Part shown: in pieces, positions 21,369 through 33,075 of the stretch
Layout: every line of letters begins with the position of its first letter
Position numbering within the stretch: the stretch's first letter is position 1
Position numbers and translations under genes: made by a program
Notes under the pieces: model-generated
Told to the model about the DNA's origin: nothing
Databases searched by the model: none
The model's input: the letters and a program-made list of their open reading frames with translations, nothing else
NCBI GenBank assembly: GCA_958299035.1
Contig: CATQJL010000223.1
Span: 73,205,006-73,269,005 of the forward strand
Length of the DNA: 64,000 bases
Direction: 5' to 3'
Source of the DNA: Cylicocyclus nassatus
Lineage: Eukaryota > Nematoda > Chromadorea > Rhabditida > Strongylidae

Positions 21369-22710
21369 CTATAAAACCGCGGTAGTATCAACACTGCTAA
21401 TGGACTGTAGATAGCTCTTTAGAACCGTCTTGAACTGAGATAGCTTTGGCGGAAACATACCTTTCCTAATTAGTCTATCCATGTCACAAACTGTACGACA
21501 AGTGAAAAAGTTTCTCCGTATACCTAACCTTGCCCTTGGAATGTCCAATTTCCTGTATTCTCCCCTAGTGATGGACACTCTAGTCGGAAAAAAGGTTTTG
21601 AAATCCAGACCACACTTACCATAAGCAATCTTATACGCCATAATAAGGTCGAATTTACGTCTTCTATAAGCAAGTGTGAAAAGCCCAAAGTTCTTATTGC
21701 GAATCGTCCCACTAGGTATTAGATCGTATTCAAAACCAATCTTACGTATCATAAGTTTCCTAGTGAAACTATTCTGAACTTTCTCAAGGTAGTTTTTGGT
21801 TTTGCGCATACTTGGGTTGTACACGGCTGTTCCATATTCCAACATAGGCCTAATAAATGACTTGTATGCTGCTATAAACATAGCCGTGTCGTCACTTGAA
21901 AATGCTCTGAATAAGTTATGTATCGTTGCAGTAGCTTTGTCTGCAATCACTTTGCAACGATCGCTAAAATTGAGATTGCTGGTCACTATGAACCCTAGGT
22001 CTCGTATTGTTACTTCTCGGAGAGGAACTTCATACAAGCTGTACTGAAAATTTGGGTTGCAGCCGCTAGGTTCAACATGGAACACTTCCGTTTTCTCCCT
22101 AGAGATAGGCAATGACCACCTCTGCGACCATTTATATACTTCATTGAGTGCATTCTGCACCAAGTTAAAGCCGGATTCATTCATAACAACAGTATACAAT
22201 TTGAAGTCGTCAGCAAAAGCACTGCATGAGACTCCTGAGTCTACAGGAATATTGAGAAGTTCATATGTATAAATATTGAACAAAACGGGTGAAAGAACTC
22301 CACCTTGCGGAACGCCGCTACGCATCTTTCTGGGTCTAGAAAACGCAGAACTTACTCGAACAAGAAAAGTCCTGTCTCTAAGGAACGCTTCAATCCAAGC
22401 AGTAATGCGAGGATGTATGCCGACCATCCTTAACTTTAGCAATAACTTATCATGAGGTACCTTGTCAAATGCCTTGGAGAAATCAAGATAAATGACATCG
22501 GTATTGAGTCCATTGTTAAAATTTTGTGTCCAATCGTTCAAAGTTTGCAACATGGCCGTCGTGGTAGATTTTGACCTTTGGAAACCGTGTTGAAAAGGTG
22601 AAAGGATTTTGTTTTTCTCCAAATGGTTAACAATGTATTTCTTCAAGGTCTTTTCAAACAATCGAGCAAATAATGACGTTATACTGACCGGTTTATTTAC
22701 TAGGAGAAGT
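21369..22710 (-). pseudogene. LINE reverse transcriptase, one open frame
   Basis: A frame of about 445 codons with no stop. It starts without ATG near 22710 with NKPVSITSLFARLFEKTLKK, the RT motif-1 region that precedes the first ATG at 22661. Then come VIYLDFSKAFDKVPH (catalytic D), SGVPQGGVLSPVLFNIY and CSAFADDFKLY (catalytic FADD in place of the commoner YADD). It continues through thumb and C-terminal regions to a TAG just before 21369. Members of the CR1/Jockey group have this order. The RT domain itself is intact, but it is separated from the upstream frame by a frameshift at ~22700. Confidence 0.88.
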
Positions 22711-24066
22711 CAACGGCTTTTTCTTAGGGATTGGTGTAACATAAAAAATGCGCCATTTATTTGGCACTTCTGCTCTCATGAGACTGAAGTTACATATGAA
22801 CTGAAGAGGTCCGGCTATGACATGCGCAATTGATTTTATGAATTTCAATGGTAGGCCATCAGGAGTAAGGGATTTGGAGTTAGGCCAAGTGATCAGCAAC
22901 TTGCAAATTGCATCGCTGCGGAACCAGGGTACCTCTTTCATTACAGGAAAGCACGACGCAGTCTGATTGTAACCTACAGAATCACTTTCTTGGTATGAGT
23001 TTTCAGAAACATCTGCAAATAGCTCTGCTATTTCATAATCGTCAGATACTACAGCCCCATCGTTCGATAAGATAGTACTGATTTTCTTTTTGTCTTTAAG
23101 TCTAGAACTGATTAGCTTGAAGAACAGAGACTTTCTGCCAGAGGCAACAGTATTTTTTTCTTCAGAAGCCTTGTATCTCCTAAGACGTTTTGTGAACATC
23201 AGATGATTGACTCTATCAAACTCTCTCCACTCTTCAAAGTTACCACTAGAGACTGCTTTACTCCAAACACACTCCCTTTTGTCATAAAGATTGCGAAGAT
23301 AGCCTGGCAGGTGTTTTGTTCGTAAGGGAATCGAGACAATGGGGACGTATAACGAGATGGCATGATGAAGTACAATCAAAAATAATTCATACATTGTATC
23401 TATGTCATTGATAGAGTTGAAAGACCCATACCAATCAATAGTTGCTAAGTACTTGATCAAATTATCAAAGTCTGCATTCTTGTAATCTCTGCGCGAAATG
23501 TACCCTAGCTGAGCGGTAAAGGATTTGAGCGAGAATGTGATTGTTGCATGGTCACTAGTACCTAACGGAGCCCTTACCCGAACAGCATCAATTAAGTCAT
23601 CATTGTTTGTCAAAACCAAGTCTAGGATATTGTGGCCTCGGGTATGGGTGTGTACTTTCTGGGATAACCCATATATATCACACATGGCTAAAAAGTTCTC
23701 GGTAGTAGCACAATGTCTTCCAGTTGCACGTTGTCCTAATTAATGCTAGGGAAATTGAAGTCTCCCATAAGAACCAAGGAATTACTGCAACCCAAAAGAT
23801 CAGTGATAGCCTTGAGTAACTGTTCTGTTTTGTTGGCGCTGCAGGAGGGGTTTCTGTAGGCCAGAACAATTCGCGCTGGCTTATACGCGGCGATGTCAAC
23901 GCAGAGTATTTCGTAGCCGTCCTGTTCGGATTCGCTAAAGACCAAGTGAGAATTCAAATTACTCCTAATAACGAGTACCACTCCCCCTCCTCTTCCGAAC
24001 CCACGGTCGCACCTGTGGATGACATAATTTTCAAGACTACCGAAGAAGGAGCTATCATTGACTTTT
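22693..24066 (-). pseudogene. LINE endonuclease and linker, broken into two frames
   Basis: From 24066 the frame reads through HRCDRGFGRGGGVVLVIRSN, AYRNPS and LVLMGDFNFPSIN, all characteristic of the APE-type endonuclease, and meets a stop at 23736-23738. After a frame change the reading continues at 23685 with TRGHNILDLVLTNN and GTSDHATI, the SDH catalytic motif, then a linker up to IPKKKPLTSPSK stop at 22693. Thus one nonsense codon, a nearby frameshift and a second frameshift before the RT inactivate it. The N-terminal third of the endonuclease is missing. Confidence 0.8.
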
Positions 24067-24084
24067 CACGTAACTAGGTACCTA

Positions 24085-24333
24085 CTTTCACCTAGGTTTT
24101 TTCTTTCGCCATTGATCATTCATTCTATTGCAATAGTCAATCTCCTTCCACTTTCTAATTGTGAATATTTTTTATTTTCTTTGGATTTTGAATTTTTTTG
24201 AGTTTTTTTGGTTGCTAAAACATCTTGCTTTAGAGGCAGACTTTCGCAGCCGTCTATACCTTGTATCAGCTCTGCTCAATACTCGTGACATACACCCTTC
24301 TTTGGCAACGACAACATTTCCCAGGAAGAAGCG
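24085..24333 (+). other. Conserved mini-exon module, copy 3, and right direct repeat
   Basis: 24091-24288 repeats 19729-19925. The exon 24234-24333 (100 nt) lies between TGCTTTAG and CG|GTAAGA and contains GTATCAGCTCTGCTCAATAC and TTTCCCAGGAAGAAGCG. It is open in two frames, one reading RQTFAAVYTLYQLCSILVTY. It lies 2.3 kb upstream of the zinc-knuckle gene at 26650, as the copy at 46189-46286 lies 3.3 kb upstream of the gene at 49630. Confidence 0.5.
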
Positions 24334-25064
24334 GTAAGAGAAGTAGTTACGCTTTAATAACAAATTTGAGAGAGGACAAGTTCTCCTCTTCAAAATCAAT
24401 TGTAACGACGAGACTTACAACTAAATTACGACTTGAGAAACCCAATTCAGTTGCATCAAATACTGCAGTAGTATCTTTGAATCTTCGGATTTCCTATTTC
24501 TTCGAATGCTAGTTCTATACACCGAAAATGTTCATAACGTAAAGCCTTTGAAGAACTTCCTCCAAAATTCAAATGATGAATGCAGACGTTTTTGTAAATT
24601 CAAGATCGAAGCGTTTTTTGTTGAATTACAAGAATCCAGCATGTACTATAACACGAAGTGATGGTGTACAGATGTGTTGAAGTACGTATATTTGCTTGAA
24701 TGGTCTTTTGAAAAGCTTACCAAAATGACTATAAATTTGTTTGCCATCATCATGTCCTAAGGTTACGGTGGTCTTGTGGTCGTGTTTACCAACGAACCGA
24801 AAACTTATGTTTATTCCCTGTTATTTATTGGTCTCTCAAGAAAAGGACAGAATTTTTGAAAAACCTGGTTCATGTATTTTTGATAGGAAAAACAATTCTA
24901 AAGGGTCATTGAAGTGTTGTTTATACAATTTTATACTCAATCAAAGTGTTTATGATCCCGTAAGTAATTAACCCATCTTTATCATAAATGACCTTGATAG
25001 TAAAGAGCATTCGTGCAGTTGTAAGCACATCAACCGAACAGACAAAGCCTCTTTTTAGCTTCTC

Positions 25065-26412
25065 ATTATTTTTGCACTTATCAAAATGACAACTCTAGGG
25101 GGGGGGGGGGCGGGAATTTATCTACCCGGAGAGGCATGTAATTAGCAGGGGACATGAGAGGACATGAACTGTCAGCAACGCTAATTTGCACCCAATTTGC
25201 ACCGAAGGCAAGCAGATTTTGCTCACGACAGAACCGACATCATCTTACAGTGTACGAAATCGGGATTTCATTGAAACTTGCAAAGTTCAGTAGTGAAATT
25301 AGTCCAACTAGGGTAAAAATTTGTATTTAGGGGTAATCTGCCATGCTGGTTCCAAATATGATGGTGGTTTTGCGTGAAATTGAATCGAGCTTCGTGATGG
25401 GATTAAAATTAATGTTCACTGGCGACATCTGGCAAATCAGAATAAAAGCGTGAATTCGGGGGTTTCTAAAGGTGCTCTTTACGAATATGATAACGGTTTA
25501 GTACAAAATCCTCGAATCTTTTTTCCAAATTAAGTTCTGGAAGCACCGAATGCAGAATTTCAGCAATCTTGTCTGAATTTTTGTGTTCTTTGTCAATAAC
25601 TTTTCGTAAGTGTTGATAATGCATTAAAGCCATGCCTATCATTGCTGATAAAAGCAAATGTTTTAACATTTTTCAAGAATTAAATGATAATTTAGTAGCT
25701 GCTCTTCAAGGAAACCAGTTGTAGTGTCCAGACTAATTTAATAACGACAGATTTTAATGATAGCTGGGAATCTTTTCCAATCCTTCAAACCTAGTTTCAA
25801 TGAATTCAACTTCATTGAATTTTTTTTACCTTATTTTAAATTTTATTTCGCAATTTATATCATTTTTTCTAGTCTTTCTGAAAGTAGCATTCTTTTTCAT
25901 TTGTTTTCCAGTTTTATCGTAGTTGCAGTGAAATTTATGAAAAAGTCAAAATTTCAAAAGAAGAAGTTTTCGAAGTTTCCGACGAAAACATTAGCATATT
26001 CGAGAACAGCATCATAGAAAACCCTCAAATGACAATTTTAAGCTTTTTGTCAGGTCTTGAAAACAAGATTAAAGTTCAAAAAAAATTTGAGTTTTCAGTA
26101 AAACCACCATCATATTTGGAATTACCATGGCATGGCAGATTACCTAAATACAAATTTTTACCCTAGTTGGACTAATTTCACTACTGAACTTTAAATTCAA
26201 ATTTCAATGAAATCCCGATTTTGTACACTGTAGGATAATGTCGGATCTGTCGTGAGCAAAATCTGCTTGTCTTCGGTGCAAATTGGGTGCAAATTAGCGT
26301 TGTTGACAGTTCATGTCTTCTCATGTCCCCTGCTAATTACATGCCTCTCCGGGTAGATAAATTCCCGCACCCCCCCCCCCTAGAGTTGTCATTTTGATAA
26401 GTGCAAAAATAA
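25065..26412. mobile_element. Fold-back element with ~310-bp arms
   Basis: The left arm begins ATTATTTTTGCACTTATCAA (25065) and includes a G run, GGGAATTTATCTACCCGGAG, CATGTAATTAGCAGGGGACA and CAAGCAGATTTTGCTCACGA. The right arm (26098-26412) carries the same segments complemented in reverse order. The arms are about 90% alike by eye. A partial extra copy of the arm end (TACCTCCCTGGGTAGATAAA) lies outside at 26440-26460. The loop (25380-26095) has small frames only, for example 67 codons at 25669-25466 on the minus strand. The superfamily is unclear. Confidence 0.85.
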
Positions 26413-26649
26413 AAGTTCCCTGCTAATTACATGGCGGAATACCTCCCTGGGTAGATAAATTCCGTTCCCCCTCTAAAGAATAACCACGAAAAAACGGTTT
26501 TTTTCTATTTTCACCTCTTAGGGTAGTACTGCAAGCTGTGACAATTGGCAGTAGTGTACAGAAGATTGATAAAGAGATTGTTCCTTTGTGTTTATCTGTT
26601 TCGCTTTGGATTTGCGCTCATAGTGACTTGTGCCCCTTTCGGAACAAGC

Positions 26650-27328
26650 ATGCCTATCGAGAGTGAAGTCCTGGGAGCCGACAATCTCATCAGATATCCA
26701 GTGATATCAACTCGATTTGCGAGTCGTAAACGCCATCGTTCGGGTTCTACTGACTCCATCGGCACACACACAACGCAGGATTCATCTGCCTTGGCATGTG
26801 TAGTGAATGTATTCAAACTTTACTAGGTTTTTTAGTTATCTTTTACCAAAACTATTCCAGGGTGGAATGATCGAATCCAATGAAATTAACAACTGCCATT
26901 CGATGCTTGCATATGACGCGTGTGATAGTTATCTCTGGTCTTCCCGCTCCGACGATGTTCCTCTCAATTCGCAAACTACCGCATTCATCCCGAAAGGTTT
27001 TACTGTACACGAACCCGTTCAAGGACCAGAAGAAACTCGCACTGGAAATCTTCCACCAGTACCTGCTTCAATTGCTAGACGTGTAACCAGACCTCTCAAT
27101 AACGGCAGAAATTATCGGTGCAGTTTGTGCGGCGATCCTCACTACACTCACCTGTGCCGTAAGCCACTCCCATTCTCTTACAGAGCCGCTATACTGCTTG
27201 TGAAACGTCGGCTTTGTCCAAAATGTGTTCGACAACATCATCTTTCAGCTTGCAAGAATACCGCACCATGCGAGTACTGCGGCCGTAGTGACCATGCGAC
27301 TGTGCTGTGCCAATATCCGCTTATGTAG
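26650..27328 (+). CDS. Zinc-knuckle protein gene, copy 1 (206 aa, two exons)
   Basis: Exon 1 is 26650-26802 (51 codons, from ATG of MPIESEVLGADNLIRYPV), intron 26803-26860 (58 nt, GTGAAT..TATTCCAG), exon 2 26861-27328. The C-terminal ~65 residues (about 138-200) carry three Cys/His knuckles: CSLCGDPHYTHLC, CPKCVRQHHLSAC and CEYCGRSDHATVLC, separated by a basic helix-like RRLCP linker. This arrangement is known from Gag polyproteins of BEL/Pao-type elements; here no protease or polymerase follows, and the stop comes six residues after the last knuckle. The N-terminal half is low-complexity and unlike anything I know. The paralogue at 49630 shares exon lengths, intron site and phase, which supports a real gene. 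Nucleic-acid binding is inference. Domestication from a retroelement is a hypothesis. Confidence 0.75.
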
Positions 27329-28293
27329 GGAAAGCGCAAAATCCATCATAGTTGGACTAATATCTCTCAACATTTTCCCTCATATCTCTAACATTTTGAA
27401 AGCCGGCTGCCTTAGAGGAAGTATCGTCTGTTCGTTGACCGCAGGACTGCTCGAAACCTGCGAACCACGTGCGCGCGGCTGAATTGCCGCGAGAGCACGA
27501 CTTGTACAATAGCGAATTTGTACTGGGGCAAGGGTTATACCTCTCGGCGCGTGCTCTGCTTGTTGTCCAGTCCGTGTGGTCAACGAAACAAATATAAATA
27601 GCTTTTTGGATAATTTGGTCGAAGCAGCTCCGCTGTATCTGAAAATCCAAACGGCTTCTAGGGAACCTAATGATCGAACTCTACTGAAATTTTACAAATT
27701 TTTATCTGTTACAGCGTAATAATAGTTATCTCAAAGAAATCGGAGGAGGGGAAAGGGGTTGGCACAATTTTTTTGGAACACTTCGTTACATTCCGAGATT
27801 TGTCGCGGCTTGTTCCTGGAATTTTGAGGATTTATTCGCAGCAGTGGCAACTCTAAAACTCATAGCAAAGCCAATCCAAGAGTTTATAAGATAAATGAAA
27901 TTTAGTCCAATAAAATGTAGGTTAGTACTTCTTTGTAGCCCCAAAAAACCATTTCTTGTGCGGATCAGTAGTGCGCACCCGCGCACATTTTGCCGGTCCG
28001 CCGTTGCGATACTTTTCTACGCTCACCCTTTGAATCGAACTTACTGTGGCAGCATAAATTTTCGTAGCATTATTGGAGATATGAGGAATGTCGTCAAAAC
28101 GGCTTTTTGCACATGCTACCATTCATATGTATTTTATATGCTTACATAAATTCCAATTGGTTGTCCTTTTCAACATGCTTGAAAGACATAAGAGGTCATG
28201 GTTTACTGCGAAGATGTTGTGGCGTCTTGTTCATTGTTGCTTGCAATAATACACCTTTATTTTGCATGTTTATAATCTTGTGTTCTGCTTCAT

Positions 28294-28299
28294 AATAAA
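28294..28299 (+). terminator. Poly(A) signal of zinc-knuckle gene, copy 1
   Basis: AATAAA in TTCATAATAAAGATTGTAGT. The same signal in the same context (TTCACAATAAAGTATCATGG) lies at 50723-50728 after copy 2, and the ~350 bp before it are conserved between the copies. It lies ~970 bp after the stop codon, so the 3' UTR would be long or contain an intron. Confidence 0.5.
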
Positions 28300-29059
28300 G
28301 ATTGTAGTGGCTGAAAAATCATCTCACAGGGGTTGTGTAATAAGCTCAACAAGAATACAAGTAGAATTTGGAAGCTCTTCTATTCCAAGTGATCTTTCTC
28401 AAACAATTATGTCTTGTTGCAAGACATCGACAACATGTTACAATTCTAGGATGTTCTCTTGATTTATTGTTCTAGGATGCTTTCTATCCCAAATGTCAGA
28501 TGAAGAACTTCTTCATTCACTTAATGTGTTTGAGTTAAAACATTTGCAGTCTATGATAGTAGTCTTTGGAGTCGTTTGAAAACCCTTTCTACTGAGCAAT
28601 CGGAAGAGTTGAAGGCTCAAAACATCTCGAAAATAAGTTTTGAATTTGTTGTAAAAAAGTGTTTAGGCGGCTGAGACCCTATCATTTCCTAATGCGCACA
28701 GTTTTGTTATACAGTGTACTTCAAGAAAGAGCAAGCATTTTGTTTGGAGACCATTTTCAAATTGTGCGAGTCTAGGTTGCAGATTTGTAAGACTTAACGA
28801 GGGCAAAAAAAACTGGTTGGCGATGATTGTTAGGGACAAAAATGATGGCACTATTATGTTGTTGTAGGGAAACTGACGGAGTCAATCTCGACATTGATGG
28901 ATTTCAGTACAGTACTTTTGAATATGTTCGTTCACTTCAAAGATGGACCTTCCATATTTCCATTTTTCAGCGGCTCCGATTTTTGAAATAAGTTGAGTGT
29001 ATCGCATGAATAAATGACTATGCTGAACATTTGAATGAACACTTTCCACTTATCTGATA

Positions 29060-30068
29060 GGTCGTTCCGAAATTAATGTCGCTTTTTTCAAATGTATGCC
29101 ACATCTCGTGGAACAAAGTTGTATAAGAGATTCTGATAGCATTTGATGCAGCATTTCATTCTCTTTCTAATGGTAATGAAGTTGTTGCAATACAGTCAAT
29201 GAGCTTCCAGAAAAGGGTCAAAGTCTGCTACCTATGCTTTTTGAGATGGCCATTTTCACAATATTTCTAAAATTTTATAACAAAGCTCAGAAGGAGTCCA
29301 AGTAATAGATGGATGGCGCAAACCCTACAGGAAACAGCACAACTTTTTTCTACTTTCCAAAGCTCGTCATAATTCTTGTACAGATTTTTTGATGGTTCCA
29401 CCGAATTTTAGCAAGCTCGTCTCAGACGCAAGTGTATCAAACGCCAACAAGTCTCCGGATTTTGAAACTTACAGAGATGGATTATGGTTTGGCAACAATT
29501 GTACAAACCAAACGAGCATTCACGGCTTCGGTTTAGCAACTTTCGAAAAATTCGGGCACACCTTGGGGTGCCTTGGAAAAGTTGAATTATGATGATTTTA
29601 TCCCGGAAAACTTCATGAATCGGAAACAAAAAACGACCTACAAAGAGGAGAAAAAGCTGCATCGAATGACACGAGTCGATTGCCGGTTGATGTCCTGTGA
29701 GGTTTGACTTGACTAAATATGGAATTTGATGGCATTGAGAAATTGATTGTAGAAACTCTGAGAAGCAAGCTAAGGAAAAGAAAAAATCACTCTGTGTTCT
29801 ATAATGTTTGCTCTATCTACCTGCCATTTGTACTTTTCGGAGATTAGGTACAAAAATTCAGAAAAATAGCCGAACTTGATCATGGCAAAAAGCATGAGTC
29901 GCAGACTTTGGTAATTTTTCGAGAGCTCACTAAACATTATGCAGTGAATTAAAACCATTAGAAGGAGGATGAAATGATGCATCGAATGCTCCTAAGATCT
30001 CTTGAAAATGTTGATTCTCCGAATAGTGGCGTTCATTCGAAAAAAGCGACATTACTTTCGAAACCACC
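29060..30068. mobile_element. Mariner-like MITE, ~1.0 kb, long arms
   Basis: Left GGTCGTTCCGAAATTAATGT CGCTTTTTTC and right GAAAAAAGCGACATTACTTTCGAAACCACC, flanked by TA. The inverted arms extend over ~170 bp (GATGCAGCATTTCATTCTC / GGATGAAATGATGCATCG) and further weakly (GTCAAAGTCTGC / CGCAGACTTTGG). Copy C has no such insert at 51445. No transposase; the 84- and 67-codon frames inside are not supported. Confidence 0.8.
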
Positions 30069-30121
30069 TAATATAATGGTACTTTAGAACGAATAAAATG
30101 GAAAGCCAGTACGTGATAATA

Positions 30122-31388
30122 TTAGGTTGTTGCAAAAATAATGTCCGTTTTTAGGCCTATATTCCAAACAACTCTTTTCTATCAAACTTTCTTTTTCGAT
30201 TTAGAATTTTCATATCATTGGAAAGCTCTTTTCATGTACTTTCTAACAGTGGTGGAGTTAGGCTGCTATCCTCATCTGTGAGAATTTCACCAACATTTTG
30301 CGCATCCGCACTCAAAATCGGAATCTCATAGCTTTCACTTTCTTGACCACAATTCAAAAGAAAATAAACGAATTCTTCTGAAAACATAGCACTTATATTG
30401 GATGAAGACTGTCTACCTAATGCGTGCTTACTTAGATTTTTGGAGATATCTGGACTGAAAAATAGACAAATATATACTCGCTGCTGGCATTTTATGAGTC
30501 AGAAATTTTTCATAATTAAGGCAATTGCCAAAGCTTCACCCATTTCTGTAAGCTTGAGAATCACACCTTAACTACATTATTTGAAGGGAAACTTAGCTAT
30601 TCAGTGCGCGAAAAATTCCAAATTCTTTTAATCTGGCGCTTACAAGCCTAGAACAAGTAGGCTCAAAAAAGTAAATTTTTTCGAATATTCACCTTTTCTT
30701 TTCGCGGAACTCCTTCGTTGGAGTCTTTTCTATACACACGTAAACTCATGGCCTGCGGCTACAAAATAAGCTGATTGCCAGTCATACGAACAAAACTTGG
30801 AGGAGTTGCAAGCTCCTAAAGACACCGTCCACCCTAAGTTGAGGGTGTTGAGCTTTTGGCATCGTTTAATAGTAGGGACCCCTATCAATTGAATGCCCAA
30901 GTCGCAACGCAAAATGCCGCTTCGGAAGCGAGAAAATCGCTTCGGAAGAGCGAAGATGCGCCAGGACCCCCATCCATGCCCGCCCTCCCCCATCCTTGCC
31001 CGCCCATTTGTGCGCGCCCGTCCAATCACCGTTCCAGAAAGCCGGCTTGTGGTTCTCTGGAACGGGGATTGTTGGGATTTTCGCGCATTCTCGACTTCAT
31101 ATTCGGAATCAGGGATATGAGAAGGCCCGAAACGACAAAAACGTAGAAGTCGAAAATCTGCGTGGACGGTGCCTCTAAAAACGAGATTTTTAAAAGAAAA
31201 TTTTTTAGTTTTCTGACGCGTGGTTTTCTTCCCGTCTGCGATATCAGTATGAGCAGATGCGCCCAAATTAAGAAAGGTTTGCTGTTTCAGATGGTCAAAA
31301 CCGCATTCAAGAATATTAACATTGAACGAATTTATAGTCCTTTAAAAGAAAAATTTGCAAAACGGACTTCATTTTTGCAACAACCTAA
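30122..31388. mobile_element. Mariner-like MITE, 1.27 kb, with nested insert
   Basis: Ends TTAGGTTGTTGCAAAAATAA and TTTTGCAACAACCTAA (complement), each flanked by TA (30120-30121, 31389-31390). Copy C runs without interruption across this site (51485-51495). Part of the extra length comes from the GC-rich insert at 30817-31178. No transposase frame remains, although 1.27 kb is close to the size of an autonomous mariner. Confidence 0.85.
30817..31178. mobile_element. GC-rich MITE with TAAAGACACCGTCC ends, nested
   Basis: Left TAAAGACACCGTCCACCC and right GCGTGGACGGTGCCTCTAAA are imperfect inverted repeats. The interior is much more GC-rich than its host (CCATGCCCGCCCTCCCCCAT) and contains GTTCCAGAAAGCC / GGTTCTCTGGAAC. 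The ends resemble the TTAAAGGCAGCGTCC termini of the element at 44393-44975. The long minus-strand frame of 178 codons (31266-30730) crosses both ends of this insert and is therefore not credible as a gene. Confidence 0.5.
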
Positions 31389-31631
31389 TAAATTTGCGAT
31401 GCGAAAACATAAAAAGATATGGTGGAATTTTTTGACGAGAATTCTTATTTATGAGCGTAGTTAAAGTACTCCATCAAGCTGCCAAACTTTTTTCGTTTTT
31501 TTTTTGTCGATAACGGATATTATGCGAATGCGGAATGCAGATATTGAAAAACATATAAAAGTTTGCTCGAAGTTGCATTTTGTCAAAAGAAGAAAGGTTT
31601 GATAATTTTTGCAGAAACGTTATGTGAGATT

Positions 31632-31848
31632 TGTCGGGACGCAGCTAAGCTCCGCCTGCTGCTCTCCCGTGAGCTGGCCGAGAAGGTCAGATAAGAGCCA
31701 GTGACCCCCTACGACCGCGCACCGTAAGGCTGCTTAGTCAGTCCTCCCCCTTCCCCTTTCTTGTAATATATGTAGATAATAAATATATATAATACCAACC
31801 CGTACCGCTACACATCAAGCTAGGGCCCGTACACCCCTAGACTTGACA
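31632..31848 (+). repeat. 5' LTR
   Basis: 217 bp, TG..CA ends, GC-rich first half and a TAATATATGTAGATAATAAA segment in the second half that could supply the polyadenylation signal (AATAAA near 31780). Identical to the 3' LTR. Confidence 0.95.
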
Positions 31849-32201
31849 TGGAGGTCCTAGGGAAGATTTCTTTTTTTTTAAGAATTCTAGGATTTTTTTC
31901 TCACCTTCACTTTTGATATGGGTTTCAAAAAAAAAAATTTATCCCCTCCCCCTCCCTCCCCCTCTACATTTCGATCGATCGCTATGGATGTCACCAACGA
32001 ACAATTGTGTGTGAGTGTTTTTTTATGTTGCACAAATATATTAGCTGTGTGAGTGAAATATCTAATCTCTGTGTGAGTCAAATATTTAATCTTTTCAGAA
32101 AGAAAAAAAATTATTAAATAAAATAAAATAAAAATTATTTATACAGTCCTGCGAACAGTCCCATTTTGTCAATTTCTTTCTTTCGTAAAGCGCTCGCATT
32201 T

Positions 32202-32342
32202 TCCGTGATCCGTGATTCCGTGAATCCGTGAATCCGTGAATTTAAAAAGCGCATTTAGCAGCCGTGATCCGTGATGCCGTGATCCGTGATCCGTGAATCC
32301 GTGATCCGTGATCCGTGAATCCGTGAAACCGTGATTCCGTGA
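32202..32342 (+). repeat. CCGTGAATC minisatellite inside the LTR element
   Basis: Variants of CCGTGATC, CCGTGATTC and CCGTGAATC repeat about 14 times with one ~35-bp break (TTTAAAAAGCGCATTTAGCA). No coding frame. It lies 350 bp after the 5' LTR where a packaging or leader region would be; a role is not implied by the sequence. Confidence 0.85.
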
Positions 32343-33075
32343 ATTTTTGTTAACTTTCTTATTTTCTTCCTTTTTTTTAAATAATTAGACAATGGACTTG
32401 TTCGCAATCGCTAGCTTAAAATTCAAATCTGCAGTATTAGACCCAGAAAGATAAATCTGCTGGCCCACTGCAGATAACTTCTGCTGGGAAGTGTCGACCA
32501 ATCGTAATGCTTCGAACTCTCAGGCAATTTAGCAAAACCCAGTGCTACTGTCCGCGCGCGGTGACCCCCTTTTGGCTAAAAAGCAACGCGACGGCCCTCG
32601 TAAGTTGTAAGCATGTGACCCGCGACAAATATTTTTATTTGAGCGAATGACCTCTCAGCCCGAACGCGCAAGCTCGCGTCTGCTTTGTGTCGCGATAAGC
32701 CTTGGAACAGGATTAAAAATTGCGTAACCTATCCTTTTACGATTATGATATACGGCCAGTAACAACAGTTGCACGGTATGACCCCTTAGCGTCTGTTCTT
32801 ATGCAACTTATACTGCCAACAACAACAGTTGCGCCCGATATGCCGCTGCCGTATGTCTTACGCAACTTATATTATCGTAACATTTACTTTATGCTGTCGA
32901 ATAACAAAACATGCAAAGTTTATACTTTTTCAAACATTTAGAGATTATAATGTACTATTTAGCAAGAATGTACACGCATGAAAGCTTTAAAAAAAGGTTT
33001 GCCAGCTCTAGTAATGTTCCGCGCCTCACAGATAACAATAGTACTCAAATCATTATTAGTGCAGGATCGTACTTT

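Larger units (their letters stand above)
21265..24066 (-). mobile_element. 5'-truncated CR1/Jockey-type LINE
   Basis: On the minus strand the order is endonuclease (24066-23690, then into the next frame), linker, reverse transcriptase and C-terminal domain, then a short 3' region ending in a TTG microsatellite (21289-21312 on the plus strand reads as CAA repeats). The element is 5' truncated: the first open stretch starts in the middle of the endonuclease, after a TGA. It lies only a few bases beyond the Helitron 3' end. No clear target duplication was seen. Confidence 0.85.

Noticed and set aside
29408..29662. Mariner transposase inside the 29060-30068 element
   Set aside because: No DD34D motif block could be found in any frame on either strand, unlike at 1499-1816.
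30730..31266. 178-codon open frame on the minus strand
   Set aside because: It crosses both termini of a GC-rich MITE nested in a mariner-like MITE and has no recognisable motif; GC-rich inserts give long chance frames.
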